Shown piece after piece: positions 1 through 9,054 of a stretch of 32,652 bases of DNA. Positions within the stretch are counted from its first letter, which is position 1, and each line of letters begins with the position of its first letter. A program made the position numbers and the translations under genes. The stretch lies in contig PBCP01000091.1 of NCBI GenBank assembly GCA_002717145.1, positions 1 to 32,652 of the forward strand, read 5' to 3'. A model generated the notes under the pieces. The model saw only the letters and a list, made by a program, of their open reading frames with translations. It was not told where the DNA came from and ran no database searches. The DNA is from Planctomycetaceae bacterium (GTDB lineage Bacteria; Planctomycetota; Planctomycetia; Pirellulales; Pirellulaceae).

Positions 1-68
1 AAAAGGAAAACAAGGCTTTTCAATTGCTTGAACAGTTCATTGCAGCACAATTGAGCGGCTGTTGCTAA
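1..68 (+). CDS. 3' end of an unidentified gene (partial)
   Basis: The third plus-strand frame is open from the window edge and ends with a TAA at 66-68. It reads as a short helical tail (KAFQLLEQFIAAQLSGCC, then stop). The other two plus frames stop earlier. The stop overlaps the stop of the convergent minus-strand gene by about 3 nt, an arrangement common in compact genomes. Only about 21 residues are visible, so the family cannot be named and chance openness cannot be excluded. Confidence 0.3.
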   Translation, partial: KENKAFQLLEQFIAAQLSGCC

Positions 69-1507
69 TCGAAGTCCAGAGCTGGCTTGTCAGATCTGGA
101 TCGTGCTAGACGATGACTCTTTTCCTCCACGGTTAAATATCCCCACTGGAGAGATTGGTCCTGCGTATATTGCTTCGAAAGAGTGATCGCTGTTAAGGCC
201 TTGGCCATCTCGTATCCAAGATAGAAACTATGAGATGCGTCCAGGTTGTGTGGAGGGGAGTCTTGGCCTTCACCGGTTGCAAGGCGTTCGAACAGCTTAA
301 AGGGATCTTTGTCGCTTAAGTGAAGGCCTGCACTGACGATGTGGATTTCGTCTTGCTCCGCAAAAATACGGTAATTGGGATCTTTGATGTTCGCAGCCAG
401 ATTGTCTAGTGCATGCCTTCCAAAACAAGTGACTTCTTCATCACGTAATGTAAGCAGTTGAGTTTCCAGATGTTTTGGCGGGATTCCTTGATTTACGGAA
501 TAGTGAACCATACGACGGGCAATATCACATTCCTTGACGCTGGACCGCGCCCAGTTGATGACTTGGGTGGTCAGGACGCTTCGGATTCCCAGCTCCTGAC
601 AAATTCCCAAAAGAAGTGTATTTACCCCAGCACTGTCGACATCGGTTAATTCGGATAGGTTGCCAATGCCCATCATTATCTCTGCATCGGGATAACGTTG
701 TCGAACCTGTATATAACGCTCAAGGCTAGCTGTGAATCCACAGCCGATTGGCTCAAGAATTGGGTCAATACGAATGGGGACATCCGCGGTTGCCAGGAAT
801 TCAATGGAATCGTCCAGCCCACCGAGTGTTTTGAAATCGTCAGGAATCACTACGACAGGGACACCCCAGTCGACCGCTGCATTGCGGTTGGAACTGTTGA
901 CACTTAAGACCAGTGAGGCCCCTGCTTTAACAGCTTTACCAATCTCCGCCGGATTCAAACTGTCAATCGAAACTTGAAAGCCGGTGTCCACGAGTCGTTT
1001 CACACAGTCACCGACGTCTCTCCATTCACTTCCGGGGTCGCATCCGATGTCAATGTAATCAGCTCCCGAATCCCGCAAGGATTGCGCCTGCTCCAGAATG
1101 GATTCCATCGGCAGTCGTGGGGCATGATTGATTTCCCCAAGTATTTCAATGTCGAATTGACCGTAATTGTCTGGTGGCTGAAATCCAAGCCCGAAGTGTT
1201 GCGGTAGTTTGCGTAAGTCGTGGGGGCCTAATTCGATCGGAATCGAGGTGATTTGTTGTAAGTCGTTTAAGTTTTTGTCGCAGTAGCCCGGAACGACAAT
1301 CAGGTCCACTTTCGGAGGGACCTCAAGATGCCGTGCAATCCAGGCTGGGGTCATCAGGGCTGCCACGGTAATTGGCATCACCGCTAATTCGTATTCGAAT
1401 TCGAGTTGCTCGCTAAGTTGGTCCAGAATCCCCCGCAGTCCATGTTCGGCGAGTCTGCCTGTCACGAACAGGACGCGTCTACCTTGAATGTCCGAGCGTT
1501 TTGTCAT
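65..1507 (-). CDS. dihydropteroate synthase-like protein of H4MPT biosynthesis (DUF6513-type)
   Basis: This 480-residue protein has an N-terminal alpha/beta domain (about 1-115) and then a TIM-barrel region resembling dihydropteroate synthase. Visible DHPS-like elements are EILGEINHAPRL near 121-132 (counterpart of the first-strand motif), YIDIGCDPG at 151-159 and VSIDSL at 179-184. At 480 residues it is much longer than folate DHPS (about 280). In methylotrophs and planctomycetes such long DHPS relatives sit with tetrahydromethanopterin genes and are thought to join the pterin to the ribofuranosyl-aniline precursor; that role is inferred here from family and context. It is the last gene of a tight minus-strand run (pdxJ, eboE-like, SDR, this gene), starting 6 nt after the SDR stop, and mptG lies further upstream. 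The ATG start at 1507 gives the expected N-terminus. Membership of the family is fairly secure; the exact reaction is not. Confidence 0.8.
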   Translation of the reverse strand: MTKRSDIQGRRVLFVTGRLAEHGLRGILDQLSEQLEFEYELAVMPITVAALMTPAWIARHLEVPPKVDLIVVPGYCDKNLNDLQQITSIPIELGPHDLRKLPQHFGLGFQPPDNYGQFDIEILGEINHAPRLPMESILEQAQSLRDSGADYIDIGCDPGSEWRDVGDCVKRLVDTGFQVSIDSLNPAEIGKAVKAGASLVLSVNSSNRNAAVDWGVPVVVIPDDFKTLGGLDDSIEFLATADVPIRIDPILEPIGCGFTASLERYIQVRQRYPDAEIMMGIGNLSELTDVDSAGVNTLLLGICQELGIRSVLTTQVINWARSSVKECDIARRMVHYSVNQGIPPKHLETQLLTLRDEEVTCFGRHALDNLAANIKDPNYRIFAEQDEIHIVSAGLHLSDKDPFKLFERLATGEGQDSPPHNLDASHSFYLGYEMAKALTAITLSKQYTQDQSLQWGYLTVEEKSHRLARSRSDKPALDFD

Positions 1508-1513
1508 GATGAT

Positions 1514-2296
1514 TTAAGGTTGAGGGGGAAAGATTTGTTCGTGGTTTAGCCCGCCGTTGACTCGAATCGTCTGCCCCGTAATGAAGGATGATGATGGAGC
1601 CGCGGCATAAACGGCGGAATTGGCAACGTCGTCCGGCGACCCCCAACGTTGCATCAGGGCCTCATTTCTGGCTCGTTGATCCCAATGGTCTGGAGCTTCG
1701 GCGCCCCACGAAGTTCGAATCCAGCCTGGAGCAAGACAGTTAACCCGGACATGCGGAGCCAGTGTTCTCGCCAGACTGCGGGAGTAGGCCATGATCGCAG
1801 CTTTGGTTGGACCAAATAATTGCCCGCTATCGCCGGACTGTCCCAATTCGGCCTGATCCCATCCCATATTGAGTATGACTGCGTTGGCGTTCTTGCCAAC
1901 TTCAGTGAGAGGCTCACTGATAAGGCGACAGATTTCAATCGTACCGTGGACATCCATGGCCCAAAGTAATTGGAGTTTTTCCGTAAAGCTAAGCTTGGCA
2001 TTTTCGTTGGTGAGAATGTCGGTTCCGGCATTGTTGATCCAGATGTTGATCTTTCCGGTCTCAAAGACTGATTGTACAAATTGCTCGCGGCTTTCCGCAC
2101 AGGTCAGGTCAGCGAGGTGCTGCGTACACTGAATTCCATGCTGTTTCGCCATTGTCACGGTTTCTTCAAGTCCCGCCTGATTACTCTTGGTATGCAGAAT
2201 TAAGTTGGCACCCTGTTGAGCAAACGCCAAAGCGATCGCGCGCCCAATGCCTGAGGACGCTCCGGTGATGACGGCAGTTTGCTGTTTGAGTTGCAT
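1514..2296 (-). CDS. SDR-family protein with substituted catalytic residues, in H4MPT gene neighbourhood
   Basis: This 260-residue classical short-chain dehydrogenase/reductase has a Rossmann fold. The cofactor motif TGASSGIG is at 11-18, NNAG at 88-91, the PGWIRT loop follows the core, and the C-terminus ends in the usual ITGQTIRVNGG. The active site is odd: where the family has YxxxK the sequence reads F161-G-P-T-K165, so the catalytic tyrosine is phenylalanine (codon TTT confirmed on the minus strand). No serine is seen about 13 residues upstream (NMGWDQAEL), and the helix-4 asparagine position appears to be D115. Only the lysine remains. It lies 6 nt upstream of the DHPS-like gene and 20 nt downstream of the eboE-like gene, so it is probably co-transcribed. 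A pterin-related or non-catalytic role is possible by context; the substrate is unknown. Confidence 0.85.
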   Translation of the reverse strand: MQLKQQTAVITGASSGIGRAIALAFAQQGANLILHTKSNQAGLEETVTMAKQHGIQCTQHLADLTCAESREQFVQSVFETGKINIWINNAGTDILTNENAKLSFTEKLQLLWAMDVHGTIEICRLISEPLTEVGKNANAVILNMGWDQAELGQSGDSGQLFGPTKAAIMAYSRSLARTLAPHVRVNCLAPGWIRTSWGAEAPDHWDQRARNEALMQRWGSPDDVANSAVYAAAPSSSFITGQTIRVNGGLNHEQIFPPQP

Positions 2297-2316
2297 GAGC
2301 AGTGATTACCTGTGGC

Positions 2317-3471
2317 TTACGCTGTGAATTGTTGACGGACCCAATTCATTTCTCGGGCGATACCATCCGACAGATCTTCGACTTGATGTTCCGCCGGTAA
2401 TACGTTCCAGGCGTACGTTTCCACTTCGTAGTGTTTCAAATCCGGCATGGATTTACAAACCTCGAAGCATTCGAGAATATCTGAACGGGAAGTCCCAAGT
2501 AATCCCAGCGAGTCGAGATAGACTGGAACATGGAAGTGTACACTCCAGGTGCCTGTTAACTGTTCAGGCGAGTTGACCGTGTCAAGTGCAAGATGAAGGT
2601 CTTCGTAGAAACTGGTTTCTCCATTGGCTTGTCGAATACTCGTTTGATGCAAATAACGGGGTTCATTAAAATTCGCGAGTTGATTTAAAGCGTCACTTCG
2701 AGCATCCTCGGCCAATGCTCCAAAATTGACACGCACAGCTGATGAAACCTGTATTTTCCCAACACGGATTCCTAATTGTTGATATCGTTGTAAAACGTCA
2801 GTCTGAGATTCGAACATCACAGCGCTATGGCATACATCATGACAGATTCGCAAGTAACGCCTCACGATATCGTCGTCGTCAAAGGGTAGTAATCGCTCTT
2901 TAAATAAATCGATCATGTCTTTCGCAACATCCAGTACACAGCCCGGTTCAGGTTCCAGACAGACGTAGATGAGCCGCCCGGTTTCCTGTTCGAGTCGTTG
3001 CAAATAGCGGCAAAGAGCCAAAAGTTGCTGAGAGGTTTGCAGCCACTGTGGAGGAGTCATGGACTTGCGATCCCAGGCTACCGGTAAGGTGGAAATGCTG
3101 CCTTCCATCCCTTCGGGAAGGAGGCCATGTAGGGCGTCGATCAGGTTGGTCGTATAGGTGAGGCGATCAGTGTCAAACCAGGTGGGTTTATAGACCTCGT
3201 GTTTAACCACCTCAGAGTGAAAATCTCCGTACGGGAAACCGTTGAGTGTGAATGGCATGAGTTCCTGTTTGTTAAGCCATTCGCGAAAAGAAGCTAGTTG
3301 GGTCTGATCCTGAAGGCTGGCGGCAGCGGGTGCTGCCAGCCAAAGTCCGACTCCCATAGGATCTGCAGGAGAGTACTGTTGTTTAACTCTGGAAGCATAT
3401 CGCAGCAGGTTTTCCTGAGTCGACTTCAGGTCCGGTCCGGCATGGACGTTGGTGCAGTAACCTATTTGCAT
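2317..3471 (-). CDS. eboE: EboE-like TIM-barrel protein (xylose-isomerase-like)
   Basis: This 384-residue protein resembles EboE, a sugar-phosphate-isomerase-like TIM-barrel protein of the ebo 'metabolite traffic' cluster. Recognisable elements are YCTNVHAGPD near 5-14, GVGLWLAAPAA near 41-51, FTLNGFPYGDFH near 74-85 and LLPEGMEGSISTLP near 117-130, then a histidine- and acid-rich barrel (CLEPEPG, ICHDVCHS, VHFHVPV) suited to binding a metal. The ebo operon normally also holds eboA, a TatD-like eboB, a UbiA-like eboC, a dehydroquinate-synthase-like eboD and eboF; none is visible here. Instead it lies 22 nt after pdxJ and 20 nt before an SDR gene. Its biochemical activity is not established for the family. 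The ATG at 3471 is the natural start. Family assignment is by remembered motif pattern, not by search. Confidence 0.72.
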   Translation of the reverse strand: MQIGYCTNVHAGPDLKSTQENLLRYASRVKQQYSPADPMGVGLWLAAPAAASLQDQTQLASFREWLNKQELMPFTLNGFPYGDFHSEVVKHEVYKPTWFDTDRLTYTTNLIDALHGLLPEGMEGSISTLPVAWDRKSMTPPQWLQTSQQLLALCRYLQRLEQETGRLIYVCLEPEPGCVLDVAKDMIDLFKERLLPFDDDDIVRRYLRICHDVCHSAVMFESQTDVLQRYQQLGIRVGKIQVSSAVRVNFGALAEDARSDALNQLANFNEPRYLHQTSIRQANGETSFYEDLHLALDTVNSPEQLTGTWSVHFHVPVYLDSLGLLGTSRSDILECFEVCKSMPDLKHYEVETYAWNVLPAEHQVEDLSDGIAREMNWVRQQFTA

Positions 3472-3493
3472 GGTCTGTCTTTCTCAGCTGGCG

Positions 3494-4222
3494 TTAGCTT
3501 CTTGATTCGGCGATGACCAAGAGGTCTTTCATTTCGCGAACAGCCTGCGTGAGGCCAATAAATACAGCTCGAGCAATAATTGAGTGGCCGATATTTAGCT
3601 CGACCATGTTTTCGATTTGTGCGACGGGAATGACGTTTTGGTAATTCAGTCCGTGCCCTGCATGAAGAGTCATGCCGTTTTCAACGATTTGTTTGCCACT
3701 GGCAATTAATTCCTGGAGGCAGTGTTGCCGTTCGTCACCGGACGTGAGTGCGTACTGGCCGGTGTGAAGCTCAACAGCGTCGACTTGAAGTTCGCTGGCA
3801 GCCGAGATTTGAGCTTCTTCCGGGTCCAGGAATAGTGAAACACTGATACCGGCATCCTGAAGGCGTTTAACAACCGATTCGATATTGCTGTAGTTTCCAA
3901 CAACATCCAGCCCACCTTCAGTCGTAACTTCTTCGCGTTTTTCCGGAACCAGAGTGGCCTGATTTGGTTTAGTTTCACAAGCAAGGTTGACTATATCGTC
4001 GGCAATGCTCATTTCAAGATTGAGTTTGATATTAACCGTGTCGGTTAGGATACGGACATCACGGTCGATGATGTGACGACGGTCCTCGCGTAGGTGGACC
4101 GTAATACAGTCGGCGCCTCCTATTTCGGCCATGGCCGCGGCGGTAACCGGGTCTGGTTCGTAGGTTTTCCGAGCTTGCCTTATCGTGGCAACGTGGTCGA
4201 TGTTGACGCCAAGTTCTAGCAT
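3494..4222 (-). CDS. pdxJ: pyridoxine 5'-phosphate synthase PdxJ
   Basis: This 242-residue cytoplasmic TIM-barrel enzyme condenses 1-deoxyxylulose 5-phosphate with 3-amino-2-oxopropyl phosphate to make pyridoxine 5'-phosphate in the DXP-dependent vitamin B6 route. The sequence shows the hallmark N-terminus [15 protein letters not shown], the [12 protein letters not shown] segment, VELHTGQYA, the [12 protein letters not shown] phosphate-binding loop and the closing [17 protein letters not shown]. Length matches the family (about 240). The start ATG at 4222 opens directly onto the motif. It appears to be the first gene of a minus-strand operon; the 185 nt upstream (4223-4407) has no gene or tRNA that I can see and probably carries its promoter. 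The eboE-like gene begins 22 nt downstream. Confidence 0.96.
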   Translation of the reverse strand: MLELGVNIDHVATIRQARKTYEPDPVTAAAMAEIGGADCITVHLREDRRHIIDRDVRILTDTVNIKLNLEMSIADDIVNLACETKPNQATLVPEKREEVTTEGGLDVVGNYSNIESVVKRLQDAGISVSLFLDPEEAQISAASELQVDAVELHTGQYALTSGDERQHCLQELIASGKQIVENGMTLHAGHGLNYQNVIPVAQIENMVELNIGHSIIARAVFIGLTQAVREMKDLLVIAESRS

Positions 4223-4407
4223 GAATTGCCTATGGATAATTTGGTAAAAGGGACCGCTCTATTATGATTCAAAGTACCTAAAGGGCAATTGGCCTCGTCG
4301 CGAATTAGAATTAGCTGGCTTACGGCGAAAATCATCGGCTTTGGTAGATTTTAAATCTAGCAGGCGTGAGCGAATCACATGTGCGGAAATAGGTGTTTTG
4401 CTAGTTG

Positions 4408-5406
4408 TTAGCTGTAACCGATGACGGCACCTCGATTGTCAGGCTTCGCGATGTCGATGATCAATTTTTGGCCAGACTCGTCATTAGGGACGTTGCGTCG
4501 GAATTGTTTCGCGGCTTCTTTGGAATCAAAAAAACAAAACAGCGTCGGTCCCCAACTGCTTTGTCCCACGCCTCGAGCCCCCAGATCTTTGAGCCAAGCA
4601 ACCCGGTTGTTGAGTACCCGTCCGTTATAAGGGCCACCTTGAACAGCTTCAAAACAACTGCCGGCCAGACGCCCGTAGGATTCAATCGCTTCGGTGGTCT
4701 GGTTGAAGTCGTGAGCAGTCAGTCCGGGGAGTAACTGAGATTGGATGATGTCGAGCAAATTGTCTGTTGTACGTTGAGAAATTGGAGGGATGTCAGTAAA
4801 CGCTTTTGATTCGGATTCGCCCGACAGGCCGCTAGCACCTTCCGGACGCACAAGAGCAATCCGCCATTTCTTGGGGAACTCCATGCGACACTCCAAAGGT
4901 GAAATTCGTTCATTTGGTAATCGCCCGCGTTCAACGATCAATCCTCCAAATTCAAAACCGTATGTTCCAACGGCACTACGGGCAGCACGGTTGACCACAA
5001 TAGCTCGCTCCATGGCGGAGAAGCCAGAGTCACTCGAAAAGCGTTGCAACGCCTCGGCTGTTGAGAGGCCTAATTGAGTGCCAAGTCCCAGACCGACATG
5101 TTGAGGAGGCGCTTGAGTGACCTTTAATGTGCAGTTAGGCAATTGCTCGGCTTTAGTATATGCTCGCCACATTTCGGCGAACTCGGCCAGCCGTTCGGCA
5201 TAAATTCCAGTAGTACTAAAAGTAGAGCTCGCTTTCGCTTTGACTTTAACACGAGGTTTTTTTAGCATCAGCCCCACGCCACCAAAGTTGCGTCCCTCCT
5301 GATTTCCAAAGGCGAGCAAGCCGAAATGCAGACGTGTCGGAGCACTTACCGAAACATTGCGGGCGCTGGTTGACTGAGCATCGGGCGTGACGTGCGGGTC
5401 GTTCAT
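4408..5406 (-). CDS. mptG: beta-ribofuranosylaminobenzene 5'-phosphate synthase (GHMP kinase family)
   Basis: This 332-residue GHMP-kinase-fold enzyme is of the beta-RFAP synthase type, which condenses PRPP with 4-hydroxybenzoate or p-aminobenzoate with release of CO2 and pyrophosphate. It is the first committed step toward methanopterin. Evidence is the N-terminal VSAPTRLHFGLLAFG at 20-34, the FGGVGLML segment at 41-48, the GHMP glycine motif QAPPQHVGLGLGTQLGLS at 98-115, and the C-terminal GVGQSSWGPTLFCFF. Length matches archaeal and methylotroph homologues (about 320-340). It follows the glnS stop by only 10 nt and is therefore likely transcribed with the tRNA synthetase genes, unlike the archaeal-type C1 clusters of proteobacteria. 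Together with the DHPS-like gene, the ATP-grasp gene and mch it supports a working H4MPT pathway in this organism. Confidence 0.9.
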   Translation of the reverse strand: MNDPHVTPDAQSTSARNVSVSAPTRLHFGLLAFGNQEGRNFGGVGLMLKKPRVKVKAKASSTFSTTGIYAERLAEFAEMWRAYTKAEQLPNCTLKVTQAPPQHVGLGLGTQLGLSTAEALQRFSSDSGFSAMERAIVVNRAARSAVGTYGFEFGGLIVERGRLPNERISPLECRMEFPKKWRIALVRPEGASGLSGESESKAFTDIPPISQRTTDNLLDIIQSQLLPGLTAHDFNQTTEAIESYGRLAGSCFEAVQGGPYNGRVLNNRVAWLKDLGARGVGQSSWGPTLFCFFDSKEAAKQFRRNVPNDESGQKLIIDIAKPDNRGAVIGYS

Positions 5407-5416
5407 GAAACTGTAT

Positions 5417-7126
5417 CTAACCTTTTCGTTGCATTTTGGCCCAGGTGTCCCTAAGCGTTACGCTGCGATTAAATACGGGTTTGTTTGAATTGCTTGCCTG
5501 TGAATCAACGCAGAAATACCCGAGTCTTTCAAACTGGAAACGTTCACCGGGCTGTGCATCGGCCAGTGATGGTTCGAGCTTGCAATTGCTAAGCACTTCG
5601 AGTGAATTGGGATTTATATTGTCCAGATAGGATTTACCCTGCTCAACATCGCTTGGATTTTGAGTTTCGAACAAGTGGTCGTAAAGTCTGATTTCCGCGT
5701 CGACAGCGTGGTTTGCAGAGACCCAGTGGATGGTGCCACGGACTTTTCGCCCATCAGGTGCCTGACCGCCTCTTGTCTCCGGATCATAAGTACACCGCAA
5801 TTCGGTTATCCTGCCTTCGTCATCCTTGATCACCTCATGGCAAGTGATAAAGAATCCATAGCGAAGTCGAACTTCCCGTCCTGGTCCCAGTCGAAAAAAC
5901 TTCTTAGGAGGCTCTTCCATGAAGTCGGTTTGCTCGATGTAGAGTTCCCTTGTAAATGGAATTTGTCGGGTGCCGGCTGATGGGTCTTCCGGATTATTCA
6001 CGGCTTCCATCATCTCGACATGTCCTTCAGGAAAATTGTCGATGATCACTTTCAGTGGTCTGAGGACGGCAGCACGACGTTGTGCCTCTTTGTTGAGTTG
6101 GGCACGTAGCGAATCCTCCAGCCAAGATATGTCGTGGGTCGAATTCTGTTTCGTGACACCGATGCGTGTGCAAAACTGTCGAATGGCTTCGGGCGTATAG
6201 CCCCGTCGTCGAAGTCCGCTGATGGTTGGCATGCGTGGGTCGTCCCAGCCCTGAACGTAATCGTTTTCAACCAACTCGAGAAGTCGCCTCTTGCTCATGA
6301 CGGTGTGCGTGATATTGAGACGTGCAAATTCGTATTGTCGGGACCGAAAGATGTCCAGTTCGTCCAGGAACCAGTCGTAAAGTGGTCGATGGTGTTCGAA
6401 CTCAAGTGTGCAGATTGAGTGAGTGATTTTTTCGATCGAGTCACATATACCGTGCGCGAAATCGTACATCGGATAGATGCACCACTGGTCACCCGTGCGA
6501 TGGTGGTGGACGTGTTTGATGCGGTACATGGCCGGGTCTCGCATGTTCATGTTCGGTGAGGCCATATCGATTTTGGCTCGCAGAGTGTGTTCCCCATCGG
6601 CAAACTCGCCGGCCTTCATGCGTGCAAAAAGATCAAGGTTTTCCTCGATACTGCGGTTGCGATAAGGGCTGTCTTTTCCTGCACCGTCCCATCCACCACG
6701 GTATTCTTTGGTTTCCTCCGGCGAGAGGCTACAGACGTATGCCTTGCCGTCCTGAATGAGCTGGACCGCCAGGTCATATAGTTGCTGGAAGTAATCGGAT
6801 GCGAAATAGATACCGTCCCATTCGAACCCCAGCCATTGCACATCCTCTTTAATGGAGTCGACGTATTCGGTGTCTTCTTTGGCAGGATTTGTGTCGTCAA
6901 ACCTGAGATTGCATTGGCCGTTGTAGTTTTGTGCAATTCCAAAGTTTAGGCAGATACTCTTCGCATGGCCTATATGTAAATAGCCATTAGGCTCGGGAGG
7001 GAATCGAGTGTGTACTCGTCCGGCATGAGTATTGGCTGCCAGGTCCGCTTCCACAATTTGTTCGACAAAGTTTTTTTGTCGCTCTTCTGATTCGGGATGT
7101 TCCGGACTTTGATTGTCAGTGGTCAT
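5417..7126 (-). CDS. glnS: glutaminyl-tRNA synthetase
   Basis: This class I aminoacyl-tRNA synthetase attaches glutamine to tRNA-Gln in the cytoplasm. The 569 residues match the family (E. coli about 554). The HIGH-type motif lies in [11 protein letters not shown] at 44-54 and the KMSKS-type loop is VMSKR at 276-280. FDDTNP at 76-81 and [18 protein letters not shown] follow the GlnRS pattern rather than GluRS, and a bacterial two-part beta-barrel anticodon domain fills the C-terminal third. The N-terminal 20 residues are acidic and poorly conserved. It sits 109 nt after gltX on the same strand, so both Glu and Gln synthetases are encoded side by side and direct charging of tRNA-Gln is expected. 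mptG starts 10 nt downstream. Confidence 0.97.
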   Translation of the reverse strand: MTTDNQSPEHPESEERQKNFVEQIVEADLAANTHAGRVHTRFPPEPNGYLHIGHAKSICLNFGIAQNYNGQCNLRFDDTNPAKEDTEYVDSIKEDVQWLGFEWDGIYFASDYFQQLYDLAVQLIQDGKAYVCSLSPEETKEYRGGWDGAGKDSPYRNRSIEENLDLFARMKAGEFADGEHTLRAKIDMASPNMNMRDPAMYRIKHVHHHRTGDQWCIYPMYDFAHGICDSIEKITHSICTLEFEHHRPLYDWFLDELDIFRSRQYEFARLNITHTVMSKRRLLELVENDYVQGWDDPRMPTISGLRRRGYTPEAIRQFCTRIGVTKQNSTHDISWLEDSLRAQLNKEAQRRAAVLRPLKVIIDNFPEGHVEMMEAVNNPEDPSAGTRQIPFTRELYIEQTDFMEEPPKKFFRLGPGREVRLRYGFFITCHEVIKDDEGRITELRCTYDPETRGGQAPDGRKVRGTIHWVSANHAVDAEIRLYDHLFETQNPSDVEQGKSYLDNINPNSLEVLSNCKLEPSLADAQPGERFQFERLGYFCVDSQASNSNKPVFNRSVTLRDTWAKMQRKG

Positions 7127-7235
7127 GGTGATCTGCTGAATGGGGCATTGATGAAAAGGGAGTGGGCTAGCAACTCGATTCTAAACCGAATGGAATTGTT
7201 CTGAATATGGCAATTCCTCATGTGGTTGGTCGGTG

Positions 7236-8825
7236 TTACTCATTTTCGGTAGGGGGGGAGTAGTTTTTTGCGGCGTCTAAAGCGAGGTTTATGCGGCGGA
7301 TGCATCGTTCCTGACCGAGGATGGAAAGTGTTTCAAACAAGCCAAATCCGACTGGTTTGCCTGTCGTGGAAACACGTACCGGATGAATGATCTCACCGAA
7401 TTTGATTTCTCTGTCTTCTACGAACTCTCGCATGGTTTGTTCGACCGATTCGGCACTGAATTCAACAAGGTTGCTTATTGTGTCTCGGAATTCAGCTAGT
7501 AGTTCTTGAGCCCCCTCGGTATGAACTAGTCGCTTGGCGAATGCTTTAGGATCATAGGTGAGTGATTCATCTGCTGTAAAGAAATCGTCGTAATCGAGTA
7601 TGTCTCCGGCGACGGTGATTCGATTCTCTGTTGCCTCGATGATGTTGTTGATGAATGGGCCGGAGTCGCAGTCGGGAGGGGAGTCCAGCAGTCCGGCCTG
7701 CTGGAGATAAGGGAGGCACAGAGCTGTCTTTTTCTTGAGCTCCAGCTTATCCATTTCCCGTTGTTGGAAGGCTGTCAGTTTGGTGGGGTCAAAACTGGCA
7801 GGGCTTTTGACAACTCGTTCGAGTGAAAAAGCTTCAATCATTTGTTGGGTGGTAAATTCTTCAGTTTCCCCGTCAAGTGACCAGCCTAGCAGGAGGAGAT
7901 AGTTGACGACGGCATGGGGAAGGAAGCCGATGTCACGGTAGAAATCGACTATGACTGGATTGAAGGTGTCTTCGCTTAGTTCACGTCCGCAGCGAGTGGC
8001 AATTTGTTCTCCGTGATCGTATAGTTTCTTGAAATCCTGGTTTTTGAGGTATTTAGGTATTTTTCGTTTGCTCAGTTTGTTTTTGCTTCCTGGTTCAGCT
8101 ACGTAAGGTAGGTGAGCGTACTGAGGGAGTGTGTATCCGAGGCTTTGAGCGATGAAGATTTGTCGGGGAGTATTGGAAAGATGTTCTTCGGCGCGGATGA
8201 CGTGAGTGATTTCCAAAGCGGCGTCATCAACAACACTGGCAAGATGGTATAGGCAGGTGCCATCTGCTTTTTGAATAACCATATCCTGTTCGTGAGCCCA
8301 TTCGAATTCAACGTCGCCGCGAATCAGGTCGGGGATCAGACAAATTCCCTCTCGAGGCATCTTTAAGCGGACGACCGCCGAACGCCCTTCCGCTTCGAAG
8401 GCCTTTGCTTGGTCATCGGTTTTCGCCATCCAGTTGCGACTGTAGACGAAAGTTCGTTTTTCAATCTGCGCGGCTTCACGTTCTGCCTGGATTTCTTCAG
8501 GGCGGCTGTAGTCTTTGTAGGCAGTGCCGTTAGCAAGCATTTGCTCGACGGCAGCCTGATATTTGTCGGTTCGTTGTGACTGAAAGTAAGGGGCATGCGG
8601 GCCGTTGATTTCTGGGCCCTCGTCCCAGTCGATTCCTAGCCAGCGGAATCCGTTGAGGATTGGTTCCAATGCCTCTTCCACGTTACGACTTTGGTCCGTG
8701 TCATCGATACGAAGGATAAATTGGCCTCCGTGTTTTCGTGCAAAGAGCCAGTTAAATAGTGCTGTACGAACTCCGCCAATATGCAGATATCCGGTCGGGC
8801 TGGGGGCAAAGCGAGTGCGAACCAT
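7236..8825 (-). CDS. gltX: glutamyl-tRNA synthetase, with an insertion after the KMSKS loop
   Basis: This class I synthetase charges tRNA-Glu. The motif [11 protein letters not shown] is at 9-18, followed by [16 protein letters not shown], and the KMSKS-type loop KLSKR is at 250-254. At 529 residues it is longer than the common bacterial form (about 470). The extra length is visible: after KLSKR usual enzymes pass quickly to the 'LP..LLNYLALLGWS' helix, whereas here roughly 40 residues ([20 protein letters not shown] and onward) intervene before [16 protein letters not shown]. The insertion is in frame and well ordered, so it looks like a lineage trait rather than damage. The start ATG at 8825 is the only sensible one. 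The gene diverges from imuA across a 229-nt intergenic region. Confidence 0.96.
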   Translation of the reverse strand: MVRTRFAPSPTGYLHIGGVRTALFNWLFARKHGGQFILRIDDTDQSRNVEEALEPILNGFRWLGIDWDEGPEINGPHAPYFQSQRTDKYQAAVEQMLANGTAYKDYSRPEEIQAEREAAQIEKRTFVYSRNWMAKTDDQAKAFEAEGRSAVVRLKMPREGICLIPDLIRGDVEFEWAHEQDMVIQKADGTCLYHLASVVDDAALEITHVIRAEEHLSNTPRQIFIAQSLGYTLPQYAHLPYVAEPGSKNKLSKRKIPKYLKNQDFKKLYDHGEQIATRCGRELSEDTFNPVIVDFYRDIGFLPHAVVNYLLLLGWSLDGETEEFTTQQMIEAFSLERVVKSPASFDPTKLTAFQQREMDKLELKKKTALCLPYLQQAGLLDSPPDCDSGPFINNIIEATENRITVAGDILDYDDFFTADESLTYDPKAFAKRLVHTEGAQELLAEFRDTISNLVEFSAESVEQTMREFVEDREIKFGEIIHPVRVSTTGKPVGFGLFETLSILGQERCIRRINLALDAAKNYSPPTENE

Positions 8826-8967
8826 GAGGGGTCCCTTTTTGGGGGGATTGGTAGGTAATGACTTATTTTATCGGGCATTAATGATAGAGAATATGGGCAA
8901 CTGTTGATTTAATTGGTTGGATTTTATGGTGTTTTCACTGAAGTTGGAAAAAAAATGCGCCGAACTA

Positions 8968-8997
8968 TTGACTGAATAGTGTACACGTGTACACTAT
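8968..8997 (+). promoter_or_regulatory. probable LexA-type operator overlapping the imuA promoter
   Basis: A perfect 22-bp palindrome occupies 8976-8997, with half-site ATAGTGTACAC followed by its exact reverse complement. It sits inside a plausible sigma-70-like promoter facing imuA: TTGACT at 8968-8973, a 16-nt spacer, then TACACT at 8990-8995. ImuA-ImuB-DnaE2 cassettes are classic SOS genes repressed by LexA in many bacteria, so a repressor site here is expected. The sequence matches neither the Gram-positive nor the E. coli LexA box that I know, so the repressor's identity is inferred from context. The palindrome ends 57 nt before the imuA ATG. Confidence 0.65.
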
Positions 8998-9054
8998 CCG
9001 GAGAGCTTTGCCACTCACCCTTTTACTTCACCTTACAAAATTACAGCTTCTTCC

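Noticed and set aside
4223..4407. Possible tRNA or small RNA between pdxJ and mptG
   Set aside because: No cloverleaf arms, TTC-type T loop or CCA-like end could be found; it is best read as a promoter-bearing spacer.
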